A DNA stretch of 64,000 bases, from contig JBEIHX010000021.1 of assembly GCA_040381075.1 (NCBI GenBank), forward strand, positions 1-64,000. The letters run 5' to 3'. Below are positions 25,560 through 33,639 of this stretch, in pieces. The translations under genes were made by a program, and so were the position numbers. The notes beneath the pieces are model-generated. The model was given only the letters and a program-made list of their open reading frames with translations, was not told the DNA's origin and searched no databases. Within the stretch, counting starts at the first letter, position 1. Each line of letters starts with the position of its first letter. The DNA comes from JBEIHX01 sp040381075 (GTDB lineage: Bacteria; Pseudomonadota; Alphaproteobacteria; Caulobacterales; Aquidulcibacteraceae).

Positions 25560-26135
25560 ATGCGTATTATCTCAGGAGAATTCAGGGGGCGCACCATCAG
25601 GGCGCCGGCGGGTCGATCAACCCGTCCTACTGCTGATCGCGTGCGCGAAGCTATATTCAACGTGCTCGAACATGCCGCGTGGAGCCCGGGTGTGGCGCGG
25701 AGCCGGGTCGCTGATCTGTTCGCCGGATCAGGTGCGCTTGGTTTTGAGGCGCTTTCGCGAGGTGCGCACTTCTGCCTGTTTGTTGAGACTGATGAAGCTG
25801 CGCGCGGAGCGATCCGCGACACCGTCGAGGCGTTCGGTCTTTTCGCAGCGTCCAGGGTTCATCGCCGGGATGCTGCGAATCTCGGTGCGAAACCGTCGGC
25901 GCACGACGTGTTCGACATCGCTTTTCTGGATCCCCCCTATGGAACTGATCTCGCAGAGCGCGCCCTTGTGCAGCTGCGTGATGGCGGTTGGCTAGCCCCT
26001 CACGCCATCGCGGTGGTGGAAACGGGTGTCGGCGACGCCTTTCAGGCACCGGACGGATTTTCTGTTGTTGATTCGCGGGTTTGGGGGGCGGCGAGGGTAT
26101 GGTTTCTCCAGCTGCAGGCTCGTGCGGGGGCTTGA
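25560..26135 (+). CDS. rsmD: 16S rRNA (guanine966-N2)-methyltransferase RsmD
   Basis: Methylates G966 of 16S rRNA. The 191-aa protein starts MRIISGEFRGRTIRAP with RPTADRVREAIFNVL, the standard RsmD N-terminus. It has the SAM-binding motif DLFAGSGALGFEALSRGA and the catalytic DPPYG (in FLDPPYGTDLAE). Length is normal. The start ATG 25560 comes 31 bp after the redoxin gene, so it may be in the same transcript. No coaD or other usual partner follows. Confidence 0.96.
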   Translation: MRIISGEFRGRTIRAPAGRSTRPTADRVREAIFNVLEHAAWSPGVARSRVADLFAGSGALGFEALSRGAHFCLFVETDEAARGAIRDTVEAFGLFAASRVHRRDAANLGAKPSAHDVFDIAFLDPPYGTDLAERALVQLRDGGWLAPHAIAVVETGVGDAFQAPDGFSVVDSRVWGAARVWFLQLQARAGA

Positions 26136-26546
26136 GAAATCCGCAGACGGAAAGCGGCGGCAGTGAGGGCGCAGGCGTGCCTGGCGCGCCATGGCGTGAT
26201 GCAGGCGGCTGCAGCATCAGGCGCGTTATGAGCAGTGTGCAGCGATGCGCTGACCAGGCTTGAAGCGCTCCGCACGCCGCAAGTGCAGACCCTGCCAGGT
26301 CCAGGCAGATCGCGTGAGGCCGTTCGCCGCATATGGGGTTTCTACGAATGGCATCCTGGGCCGCCAGATGTCAGATCTGTGTGCGTGCGAGGCCTCGCTC
26401 GCACGATCGACATGCAGTCGCCTTATGATGTCCGCCACTGCCCCCTGGCGGGCTTTGCGGCTGTCTCCGGTCGAACGTTTCCTCCCCGAGGTTGCCTAAA
26501 TCGGCCGCGCGCTACGCGCGCGGCCGACATTTGTATCTGGTACAGC
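26136..26546. other. gap without a recognisable gene (411 bp)
   Basis: Lies between the convergent ends of rsmD and the gntR gene. The only structure is the palindrome at 26501-26527, listed separately. Short open frames show no recognisable protein. Confidence 0.55.
26501..26527 (-). terminator. hairpin terminator of the gntR gene
   Basis: TCGGCCGCGCG and CGCGCGGCCGA pair perfectly over CTACG. On the minus strand the hairpin lies 19 bases past the gntR stop and is followed by TTTAGGC. Confidence 0.7.
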
Positions 26547-27350
26547 CTATTCCTCCGCGCGCCAGACATTCTGATCCCGGCCTTCCTGGCGTGTAAGGCG
26601 CATATGATACTGGAAGCGGTCTGGTCGATAAAATCCCATGATCAGCTGAATGGCGCGCCCGCTGTCATCGCGCATGACGCGTTGGATGCTGAGAAGCGGC
26701 GAGCCGACCGCCGTACGCAGCGCCTGAGCGACAGCTGGCTCAGCAGCTGTCGCCGTGAGGATCTGCTCGGCTTCGGCAGCTTGGGCGCCGGCGCGATCCA
26801 GAAGCCGCAAAAGGGGTTCGCTTGCGAGTTGCGCGCGCGAGAATCTGGCGGCGATATCGGCCGGCACGTAGGTGATCAGATAAGAAAAGGGTTCTGCCTG
26901 AAGCTTGCGAAGACGCACGGCGCGCTGCACGTCAGCACCCGGCGCCAGGTTCATCAGGTCAGCCACCTCGGGAGGAGCAGCAAGGTCAGTCACCTCCAGC
27001 AATTCTACCTGCGTTTCGAGACCCATGGTGCGCAGGCTGTCGATCAGATTGGAGAAATCGCCTTTCACCAGGGGATGGGCTGTGTTGTAGGTCACGATGG
27101 TGCCACGCCCGCGGTGGCGCAACACGAGACCGTGTGAAGCCAATTCGTTGAGCGCGCGCTTGACCGTTATCCGGCTCACGCCGAGAAGTCTGGTGAGTTC
27201 CTGTTCGCTGGGCAGAACGCTTTGGGCGGTGAAGACCCCAGCGCGGATCCGATCGCGCAAAAGCAGATAGATCTGATGGTAGAGCGGCGTCGGCAGGCTC
27301 TGGTCGAGCAGCTCAGGACTAAGTCTCGCGACCGATGCGCGCTGGGTCAT
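26547..27350 (-). CDS. GntR-family transcriptional regulator (HutC/UTRA type)
   Basis: A 267-aa repressor-type regulator. It has an N-terminal winged helix-turn-helix (about residues 20-90: PLYHQIYLLLRDRI, then LPSEQELTRLLGVSRITVKRAL, then GLVLRHRGRGTIV). A C-terminal UTRA effector domain (about 110-255) has SYLITYVPADIAARF and the SIQRVMRDDSGRAIQLI strand pair. UTRA domains bind small metabolites such as amino acids, sugars or organic acids. It is divergent from the dehydratase/lyase operon across 580 bp, the usual layout for a local regulator. The effector is unknown. Confidence 0.9.
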   Translation of the reverse strand: MTQRASVARLSPELLDQSLPTPLYHQIYLLLRDRIRAGVFTAQSVLPSEQELTRLLGVSRITVKRALNELASHGLVLRHRGRGTIVTYNTAHPLVKGDFSNLIDSLRTMGLETQVELLEVTDLAAPPEVADLMNLAPGADVQRAVRLRKLQAEPFSYLITYVPADIAARFSRAQLASEPLLRLLDRAGAQAAEAEQILTATAAEPAVAQALRTAVGSPLLSIQRVMRDDSGRAIQLIMGFYRPDRFQYHMRLTRQEGRDQNVWRAEE

Positions 27351-27443
27351 ACAACCACCTCACTGCCCAGGATGCGTCCTGTCAGTCGGTTTGGGGGAAA
27401 TCTTCCGGCGGCGACCTGCATCGACCTCACGGCCTCGCTCCCC

Positions 27444-27533
27444 GTGCACCCAGTGTGTGTGCACCCAGGGTCTGTGCACCCAGGGTCTGCGCACCCAGGG
27501 TCTGCGCACCCGCCGTCTGTGCGCCCGGCGGGC
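27444..27533. repeat. tandem repeat, 15-bp unit x about 6
   Basis: The unit is GTGCACCCAGGGTCT. The copies starting at 27459 and 27474 are identical; the one at 27489 differs by one base, and those at 27444, 27104+27000 (27104 within the line, i.e. 27504) and 27519 are increasingly diverged. The unit contains the palindrome GTGCAC. The frame is open on both strands through the array, because 15 is a multiple of three, but the surroundings show no protein. Confidence 0.9.
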
Positions 27534-27852
27534 GAGCGTGGGATCGGCGGCCCGGCACGTCTGCGCCTTGCGCGCCAGGGGTGAAAGATCGCGACGGGCT
27601 GCAGGCCTGCTGTCCCTTCGTCGCCCGAGGGACCGGCCTCGCCACCAGGCCTGACCAGGCGCCCGACAGGGCGTCGGCCGACCCCTACGACGATGCTCGC
27701 CAGTGGGGTGCGGCGCACAGGCGTGCAGCCCGGGTTGTCCTCTCTGCGGCAGGCGGGGCAGATCCGCCGGGCCGGTGATGCAGCGGCCATGACGCTCATC
27801 CGGATTGGCAGTCGTTGCTCTCCCGGGACGGTGAGCGGCCTCGACGCGAAAT

Positions 27853-27868
27853 GATATATAGATATATC
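27853..27868. promoter_or_regulatory. candidate operator: perfect AT-rich palindrome
   Basis: GATATAT-AG-ATATATC, a perfect 7-bp inverted repeat in GC-rich surroundings, lies 63 bp before the dehydratase large-subunit ATG. It is the most likely site for the divergent GntR regulator or part of a -10 region; no experimental or family consensus was compared. Confidence 0.5.
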
Positions 27869-27930
27869 CTTTGTCGCCAACACTGGCCAGATTGCATGCC
27901 ACCGATTGGCAAGCGGGCACTGGAGCCACC

Positions 27931-29220
27931 ATGCAGCCGGCGCGAACACTGGTGCAGAAAATCATCGCGCGGGCCTCAGGTCAGGCGGAGGCTGTCCCGG
28001 GGGCGCTCGCTGTCTGCGAGGTCGATCTTGCCATGGCGCACGACTCCAGCGGACCGCGCCGCTGGAAGCCACATCTTGCGGCCCTGGGGATTGGTCTGTG
28101 GGATCCGGCGAAGGTTGTCATTGTTTCTGATCATTATGTGCCGGCGGTGGATGGCGACAGCGCGGCGATCCTCAAACTCACCCGCGACTTCGTGCGCGAC
28201 TACAATGTCGGGCGGTTCTACGACATGCAGGGCATCTGCCATGTAGTCCTGCCGGAACATGGCCTGGTGAAGCCTGGCATGTTCGTGGCCGGGGGGGATA
28301 GCCACACGCCCACAGCAGGGGCCTTTGCAGCCTATGCGCTGGGGTTTGGGGCGACTGACATGCTTGGCGTGGTCGCCACCGGGCAGACCTGGACAATTGT
28401 CCCCGAGACGGTGCGCGTGGAGTGGTCGGGCGAGTTTGGGCTCGGCGTTGCAGCGAAGGACATCATGCTGTCGCTGTGCCGGGATCTGGGCGTGGAGAAC
28501 GCCTTCAAGGTGATCGAGTATGGCGGCGACACCGTGCGCGCCATGGGCATGGCGGAGCGCATGACGCTTGCCAACATGTCGGCTGAACTCGGCTTTGATA
28601 CCGGGCTGGTTGAAGCTGATGAGACCACCATCGCGCATCTCCTCGCCCACGGCGGCGCGCCCGGGCAGGACGCGCTGTCCTGGCGTTCTGACCCTGGCGC
28701 GCCTTATGCTGCCGTTTTCCACTATGACGCGTCCGCCTTGACGCCCCAGGTGGCGGCGCCGCATTCGCCCGCCAACTCGGGGGGCGTTGTGTCCTACAGC
28801 GGCGTGTCCATCGATCAGGCCTATATCGGGGCCTGTGTTGGGGCCAAGATCGAAGACCTGCACATGGCCGCGCAGGTGCTTGCCGGGCGCAGGGTTGCGC
28901 CTGGGGTTCGGCTTATGGTTGCGCCCGCCTCACGCCGGACATCCGAGATCGCCGCCCGCGACGGCACGCTTGCAACACTGTTGGAAGCAGGCGCGATCCT
29001 CGCGCCGTCGGGCTGCGGGGCCTGTGCGGGCATGGGGGCTGGTCTGCTGGCTGAGGGCGAGACCTGCATCTCAACGACCAACCGCAATTTCAAGGGCCGG
29101 ATGGGGCATCACGACTCATTCGTTTATCTGGCGTCCCCCTACACGGTGGCCGCCGCCGCGGTCGCAGGCAGGATCATTGACCCGCGAGACGTCATGCGTG
29201 CGCCCAGGTGTGTGACATGA
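27931..29220 (+). CDS. aconitase-superfamily dehydratase, large subunit (LeuC/homoaconitase/DmdA-like)
   Basis: The iron-sulfur subunit of a two-part hydro-lyase, 429 aa. Three Cys for a [4Fe-4S] cluster are visible: one in YIGACVGAKIEDL and two in PSGCGACAGMG. Other family hallmarks are GDSHTPTAGAFAAYALGFGATD, FKVIEYGGDTVRAM and TTNRNFKGRMGH. The length fits LeuC-like enzymes of the archaeal/homoaconitase type rather than E. coli LeuC (466). Being followed by a small subunit and a C-C lyase rather than leuB argues against leucine synthesis. Possible substrates are dimethylmalate, citramalate/citraconate or malate/maleate. ATG 27931 follows GGAG and overlaps nothing. Confidence 0.85.
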   Translation: MQPARTLVQKIIARASGQAEAVPGALAVCEVDLAMAHDSSGPRRWKPHLAALGIGLWDPAKVVIVSDHYVPAVDGDSAAILKLTRDFVRDYNVGRFYDMQGICHVVLPEHGLVKPGMFVAGGDSHTPTAGAFAAYALGFGATDMLGVVATGQTWTIVPETVRVEWSGEFGLGVAAKDIMLSLCRDLGVENAFKVIEYGGDTVRAMGMAERMTLANMSAELGFDTGLVEADETTIAHLLAHGGAPGQDALSWRSDPGAPYAAVFHYDASALTPQVAAPHSPANSGGVVSYSGVSIDQAYIGACVGAKIEDLHMAAQVLAGRRVAPGVRLMVAPASRRTSEIAARDGTLATLLEAGAILAPSGCGACAGMGAGLLAEGETCISTTNRNFKGRMGHHDSFVYLASPYTVAAAAVAGRIIDPRDVMRAPRCVT

Positions 29221-29717
29221 CCGGTCGCGCTTGGGTGTTCGGCGACAACATTGATACCGATGTCCTGGCCCCAGGGCGGTTTATGAAACTCCCGCCGGCG
29301 GATCTTGCACGCCACTGCCTGGAGGCTGTTGATCCTGACTTCGCCGCAGGCGTCGCTGCCGGCGACGTGATCGTGGCGGGGACTGGTTTTGGCATCGGAT
29401 CGAGCCGCGAACAGGCTGCCGTATCCTTGAAGCTTCTGGGCGTGCAGGCTGTTCTCGCCAGGAGTTTCGCCCGCATCTTCTACCGCAATGCGCTAAATCT
29501 GGGCCTGGTCTGCCTAAACTTTCCGCAGGCAGACGAGGTGCGGGCCGGCGATCGGATCGCGCTCGATCCGCTGGCCGGCAGTATCGTCAATGAAACGCAG
29601 GCGCGCGCCTACCAGGTCGCTCCGGTGCCTGCGCATCTGCTGGAGATGATCCAGGCAGGCGGCCTTGTGGCGCACCTGAAGTTGCGTTTCGCCAATCACA
29701 GGGGGGAAGTCGAGTGA
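29217..29717 (+). CDS. aconitase-superfamily dehydratase, small subunit (LeuD/DmdB-like)
   Basis: The swivelling-domain subunit that completes the active site, 166 aa, the archaeal-type LeuD length. It starts RAWVFGDNIDTDVLAPGRF, the conserved N-terminus with the DTD strand, and has the substrate-recognition loop GFGIGSSREQAA followed by RSFARIFYRNALNLGL. The usual GSSREHA has Gln instead of His, as in some homoaconitase-type small subunits. The ATG overlaps the large subunit's TGA (ATGA), and its own stop overlaps the lyase start (GTGA), so the three proteins are made together. Substrate specificity cannot be fixed by eye. Confidence 0.87.
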   Translation: MTGRAWVFGDNIDTDVLAPGRFMKLPPADLARHCLEAVDPDFAAGVAAGDVIVAGTGFGIGSSREQAAVSLKLLGVQAVLARSFARIFYRNALNLGLVCLNFPQADEVRAGDRIALDPLAGSIVNETQARAYQVAPVPAHLLEMIQAGGLVAHLKLRFANHRGEVE

Positions 29718-30625
29718 GCCTGAGAAATCTGCTGGCGGGAAATGCAGCCGTTCTCGCGCCAGGAGCCTATGACGCGTTGTCTGCCCTGCTGGTGGAGCAG
29801 GCGGGTTTTCCGGCAGTCTACGTGTCTGGAGCATCCATCGCGTATACCCAGCTCGGCCGGCCTGACATCGGGCTTGTGTCTGCGAGCGAAGTTGTGAATG
29901 CGGTCGCGCGCATGCGCGACCGCGTCGCGATCCCGCTCATTGTCGACGCCGATACTGGCTTCGGCAACGCCCTCAATGTGCAGCGAACCGTCGCCATGCT
30001 GGAAGGCGCCGGTGCAAACGCCATCCAGATTGAGGACCAACAGTCCCCAAAGCGCTGCGGGCACCTGCAGGGCAAAGCCCTGGTCACGTGCGAGGAGATG
30101 GCGGGCAAGGTGCGTGCCGCGGTCGATGCACGCCGCGATCCTGCCACGCTCATTATCGCGCGCACGGACGCGATTGCAGTGGAGGGCCTGGAGCGCGCTC
30201 TCGAGCGGGCTGAACGCTATCTTGAGGCCGGGGCGGACATGCTGTTTGTGGAAGCGCCGCAATCTGTCGAGCAGATGACGGCTGTCGCCGGCGCGTTCAG
30301 CCAGCGCGTCCCGCTGGTTGCGAACATGGTGGAGGGCGGCCGGACGCCCATGCTGAGCCAGGCGCAACTCACTGACTTCGGCTTCCGGCTCGTCATCGCG
30401 CCCGGCGCGTTGGTGCGGGCATTCGCCTTCATGGCCCGCGAGTTCCTCGCGGTTCTGGCGCAGGATGGATCGAGCGCGCGCTATCGTGACCGTATGGTCG
30501 ACCTCGCGGGCATCAATGCGATCATCGGGCTGGAGGACATGCTGAGCGCGGGGGCCCGCTATGACGGCGGTCAAAGGTTGACCGCAGCCGAGTCGTGGCG
30601 CGCAGATCCGACCGGCCTGTCATGA
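29714..30625 (+). CDS. isocitrate lyase/PEP mutase-superfamily C-C lyase
   Basis: A 303-aa TIM-barrel lyase. Mg-binding DADTGFG is at residues 79-85. The flexible-loop motif K113-R114-C115-G116-H117 carries the catalytic Cys found in isocitrate, methylisocitrate and dimethylmalate lyases but not in PEP mutase or oxaloacetate decarboxylase. ARTDAIAVEGLERALERA and FVEAPQS complete the pattern. It should therefore split a 2-hydroxy (di)acid into pyruvate or glyoxylate plus a second acid. GTG 29714 overlaps the previous stop. No prpC/prpD is near, so classic methylcitrate use is unlikely; dimethylmalate or citramalate fits the neighbours better. Confidence 0.85.
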   Translation: MSLRNLLAGNAAVLAPGAYDALSALLVEQAGFPAVYVSGASIAYTQLGRPDIGLVSASEVVNAVARMRDRVAIPLIVDADTGFGNALNVQRTVAMLEGAGANAIQIEDQQSPKRCGHLQGKALVTCEEMAGKVRAAVDARRDPATLIIARTDAIAVEGLERALERAERYLEAGADMLFVEAPQSVEQMTAVAGAFSQRVPLVANMVEGGRTPMLSQAQLTDFGFRLVIAPGALVRAFAFMAREFLAVLAQDGSSARYRDRMVDLAGINAIIGLEDMLSAGARYDGGQRLTAAESWRADPTGLS

Positions 30626-30732
30626 GGCCCGGCGGCAACTCGTGACAAGTTTGCAACAGCATTGGCGGGATCGTACCGCCAAGCATTGGCAAGCGGTCAG
30701 CACGATTACCTATTCCCAAGGTTCGTGAGACT

Positions 30733-30755
30733 GTCGTGACCGGTTCGGTCACGAC
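30733..30755. promoter_or_regulatory. palindrome just before the TonB-receptor ribosome site
   Basis: GTCGTGACCG-GTT-CGGTCACGAC, a perfect 10-bp inverted repeat, ends 18 bases before the receptor ATG and a few bases before its AGGGGGT ribosome site. It could be an operator or an mRNA hairpin that limits translation. Confidence 0.5.
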
Positions 30756-30773
30756 CGCCAGGGGGTTGAAGCC

Positions 30774-33305
30774 ATGAAATTGAATTTGTTGAACCAGACG
30801 TCGCGCGCTGCTGTCGCCTTCGGGATGACGCTTGGCGCGCTGTCGGTGATTGCGCCCGCCGTCGCGCAGGAGAGCAAGCCAGCCGCCAGCGATGACTCGG
30901 TTGTGATCGTCACTGGGACGCGCGTCGCCGACCGCACAGTGCTTGATACAGCGGTCGCCGTGGACGTGATCGGCGCCGAGCAGCTGACCCAGGCCGGCAA
31001 TACCGAAATCAACCAGGTGCTCTCCACCGCACTGCCGTCCTTCAACTTCCCGCGCCCGGGTCTCGCTGATGGGACCGACACGATCCGCCCGGCCACCCTG
31101 CGGGGGCTCGCGCCCGACCAGACCCTCGTCCTGGTCAATTCGAAGCGCCGCCATACCGCCTCACTGGTCAACATCAATGGCACGGTCGGGCGCGGCTCCG
31201 CCGCCGTCGACATGAACACCATCCCGTCGGCGATGATCCAATCCATCGAAGTCCTGCGCGACGGCGCTTCCGCACAGTACGGCTCGGACGCGATCGCTGG
31301 AGTCATCAACGTTCGGCTGAAGGAAGAAGCGACCGGCGGCGGCGCCACTGTGACCTACGGCGCCCGCGTGACCTCGGTGGAGACACTTGTGGACGTGCCG
31401 CGGACCTCAACCGGCGCGGCCGCTGTGAACCCGAACTGGTCGGTCGCCAATCTCGCGAGTTATGACCGTACCGACGGCGAGACGGCAGTGCTGTCCGGCT
31501 GGATGGGCCTGCCAATCGGCGACAAGGGCTTCCTGACCCTCGCTGCGGAGTATCTCGACCAGCAGAAGACGGTGCGCACCGCGCCGGACTGGCGCCAGCA
31601 ATATCCTTTGGTAGCGGGCGCATTTGATACCCGTGAAGCGACGGTCGACCGGTACAACGCCTGGTACGGCGAGCCTGAAGTCAAGCAGTACACCCTGTTC
31701 GCCAACGCCGGCTACTCGCTCGACAGCGGGGCTGAACTGTACGGCTGGGCCAGCTATCAGAACCGTGATGCGCTCTCAGCCGGCTTCTTCCGCCGCGCCC
31801 TGGATGACCGTAACACCATACAGATCTATCCGAATGGCTTCCTGCCGCAGATCAATCCGCTGGTGGAGGATCTGTCCGCCGCCGGCGGTATCAGGTGGAC
31901 GCTGGGCGACTGGGACATGGACACGTCTGTCGTCTACGGCGCCAACTCGATGGATTTCACCATCCGGAACACCTTGAACCGGTCACTGGGGCCTGCCAGC
32001 AAGACCGTCTTCGACGCGGGCGGTTTTGATTATGATCAGTTCGTGGTCAACGTGTCGGGCGTGCGCGAGCAGGATATTGGCCTTGCCTCGCCGCTGAACA
32101 TCGCGCTCGGTGTGGAAGCGCGTCGCGAGAGCTATTCCATCCGCGCTGGCGAGCCGGATTCATACCGAAATGGCGGTGTCCTGCTGCCCAGCGGGTCGCC
32201 GACGGCCTCCGGTTCGCAGGTGTTCCCTGGCTTCCGTCCCTCCAATGTTGTGGATGAGGATCGCATCGCCGGCGGCTTCTACCTCGACCTCGAAGTCAAC
32301 ATGACCGAGAAGCTTCTCGTGTCGGGTGCGGTGCGGGGCGAGACCTATTCGGACTTCGGTGAGACCGTGACCGGCAAGCTTGCCGCCCGGTACGACTTCA
32401 CCGACAACCTCGCCCTGCGCGGTTCGGTGCAGAACGGCTTCAGGGCTCCTTCGCTGCAGCAGCAATACTTCACCGCCACCTCCACCAACTTCATCAGTGG
32501 GGTGCCTTTCGACATCACGACCTTCCCGGCGACTTCTCCCGAGGCTGCTGCTTTGGGGGCAAAGCCGCTGGACTCAGAAAAGTCCACAAACTTTGCCGCC
32601 GGGGCCGTGGTGCGCCTGGGCGGTCTGGCTTTGACGATCGACGGCTACCAGATCGATATGGAAAACCGCGTCGTCCTGTCGGAAAACCTGACGCAGGTGG
32701 CGGTGCGCAACTTCCTGACCTCGCGCGGCTTCATCGGCATCGGCGGCGGCCGCTTCTTCATCAACGGCGTTGATACGGAGACGAAGGGCGTCGATATCAT
32801 CGCCAACTTCCGTGTTCCGACGGAAACGATCGGTGACTTCGCTGTCACGCTTGGCGCAAACTTCAACGAAACAACCGTCAAGCGCGTGCCGATCACGTCC
32901 CAGTTGCTCTCCCTGGGTATTCCGGCCAACGGTCTGTTTGCCCGCGTGAACGTTCTGATCTTCGAGCGCGGTACGCCGAAGGACAAGTACACCGGCTCAG
33001 TTGACTGGAACCTTGGACGGTTCGGGGCGACCGCACGCGTGACCCGTTATGGGGAAGTGCTTTCTCCCGACGCGAATCCGGCTCTCGACCTCGTTCTCGA
33101 GCCGCGGGCTCTTTTTGATCTGGAAGGTCGCATCAACCTGACCGAAAAGCTCCGCTTCACGGTGGGCGCAGATAACATCACGGATGAGTATCCGACCCAG
33201 GCGCCGCCGAACCTGAACACGACGTCCAACACGCCGTTCTCCAACCTGTCGCCCTTTGGCAGGTCCGGGCGCTACGTGTACGGCCGGTTGAGCGTTCAGT
33301 GGTGA
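30774..33305 (+). CDS. TonB-dependent outer-membrane receptor
   Basis: An 843-aa outer-membrane transporter energised by TonB-ExbBD. A signal peptide ends near APAVAQ (residues 26-31). A TonB box-like DDSVVIVTGTR follows at about 40-50. A plug domain (about 55-175) contains TLRGLAPDQTLVLVNSKRR and IEVLRDGASAQYGSDAIAGVINV. A 22-strand barrel ends in RYVYGRLSVQW. ATG 30774 follows AGGGGG. It lies 148 bp after the lyase in the same direction. Position suggests it imports the substrate of the neighbouring operon, but plug sequence alone does not reveal the ligand. Confidence 0.95.
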   Translation: MKLNLLNQTSRAAVAFGMTLGALSVIAPAVAQESKPAASDDSVVIVTGTRVADRTVLDTAVAVDVIGAEQLTQAGNTEINQVLSTALPSFNFPRPGLADGTDTIRPATLRGLAPDQTLVLVNSKRRHTASLVNINGTVGRGSAAVDMNTIPSAMIQSIEVLRDGASAQYGSDAIAGVINVRLKEEATGGGATVTYGARVTSVETLVDVPRTSTGAAAVNPNWSVANLASYDRTDGETAVLSGWMGLPIGDKGFLTLAAEYLDQQKTVRTAPDWRQQYPLVAGAFDTREATVDRYNAWYGEPEVKQYTLFANAGYSLDSGAELYGWASYQNRDALSAGFFRRALDDRNTIQIYPNGFLPQINPLVEDLSAAGGIRWTLGDWDMDTSVVYGANSMDFTIRNTLNRSLGPASKTVFDAGGFDYDQFVVNVSGVREQDIGLASPLNIALGVEARRESYSIRAGEPDSYRNGGVLLPSGSPTASGSQVFPGFRPSNVVDEDRIAGGFYLDLEVNMTEKLLVSGAVRGETYSDFGETVTGKLAARYDFTDNLALRGSVQNGFRAPSLQQQYFTATSTNFISGVPFDITTFPATSPEAAALGAKPLDSEKSTNFAAGAVVRLGGLALTIDGYQIDMENRVVLSENLTQVAVRNFLTSRGFIGIGGGRFFINGVDTETKGVDIIANFRVPTETIGDFAVTLGANFNETTVKRVPITSQLLSLGIPANGLFARVNVLIFERGTPKDKYTGSVDWNLGRFGATARVTRYGEVLSPDANPALDLVLEPRALFDLEGRINLTEKLRFTVGADNITDEYPTQAPPNLNTTSNTPFSNLSPFGRSGRYVYGRLSVQW

Positions 33306-33334
33306 ACTGACACGCCACAAGGCATCACAACGAA

Positions 33335-33363
33335 GGGCCGCCGGACTTCCGGCGGCCCTTTTT
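33335..33363 (+). terminator. intrinsic terminator after the TonB receptor
   Basis: GGGCCGCCGGA (33335-33345) pairs with TCCGGCGGCCC (33348-33358) and is followed by TTTTT (33359-33363), a textbook rho-independent terminator. Confidence 0.9.
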
Positions 33364-33639
33364 CTTGGGTGCGATGCACAAAGTTCACGCCCGCCGTCCT
33401 TGCCCCGCCGGCATGCGGCAGGGCCCGCTGAATGAGTTCTTCGCAGTTTTTCGCCAGATCCTGTGGGCCGGCCTCGGCCCCTGCTGTCGGGGCGGGCATG
33501 GACGGCGTAGCTCCGCTGTGTGTCCCGCGATGGCGAGGTTTCCTGCCAGTGGGCAACGGTCGCTGCTGCTGTGCTTCAGAGCTGATATCGCCGCAGCGGC
33601 GGCGGGACCGTTTCTTGCAGCAGGGACACCCGGTCGGCG

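Larger units (their letters stand above)
27351..27930. other. regulatory gap between gntR and the dehydratase operon (580 bp)
   Basis: No gene is supported here. It holds a 15-bp tandem array (27444-27533) and an AT-rich palindrome (27853-27868), each listed separately. A TTGTATG half-site lies on the minus strand at the gntR start (about 27349-27355). Confidence 0.6.

Noticed and set aside
26136..26546. Possible small gene in the rsmD-gntR gap
   Set aside because: The open frames have no ribosome site and no family pattern, and one is just the upstream part of the frame opposite gntR.
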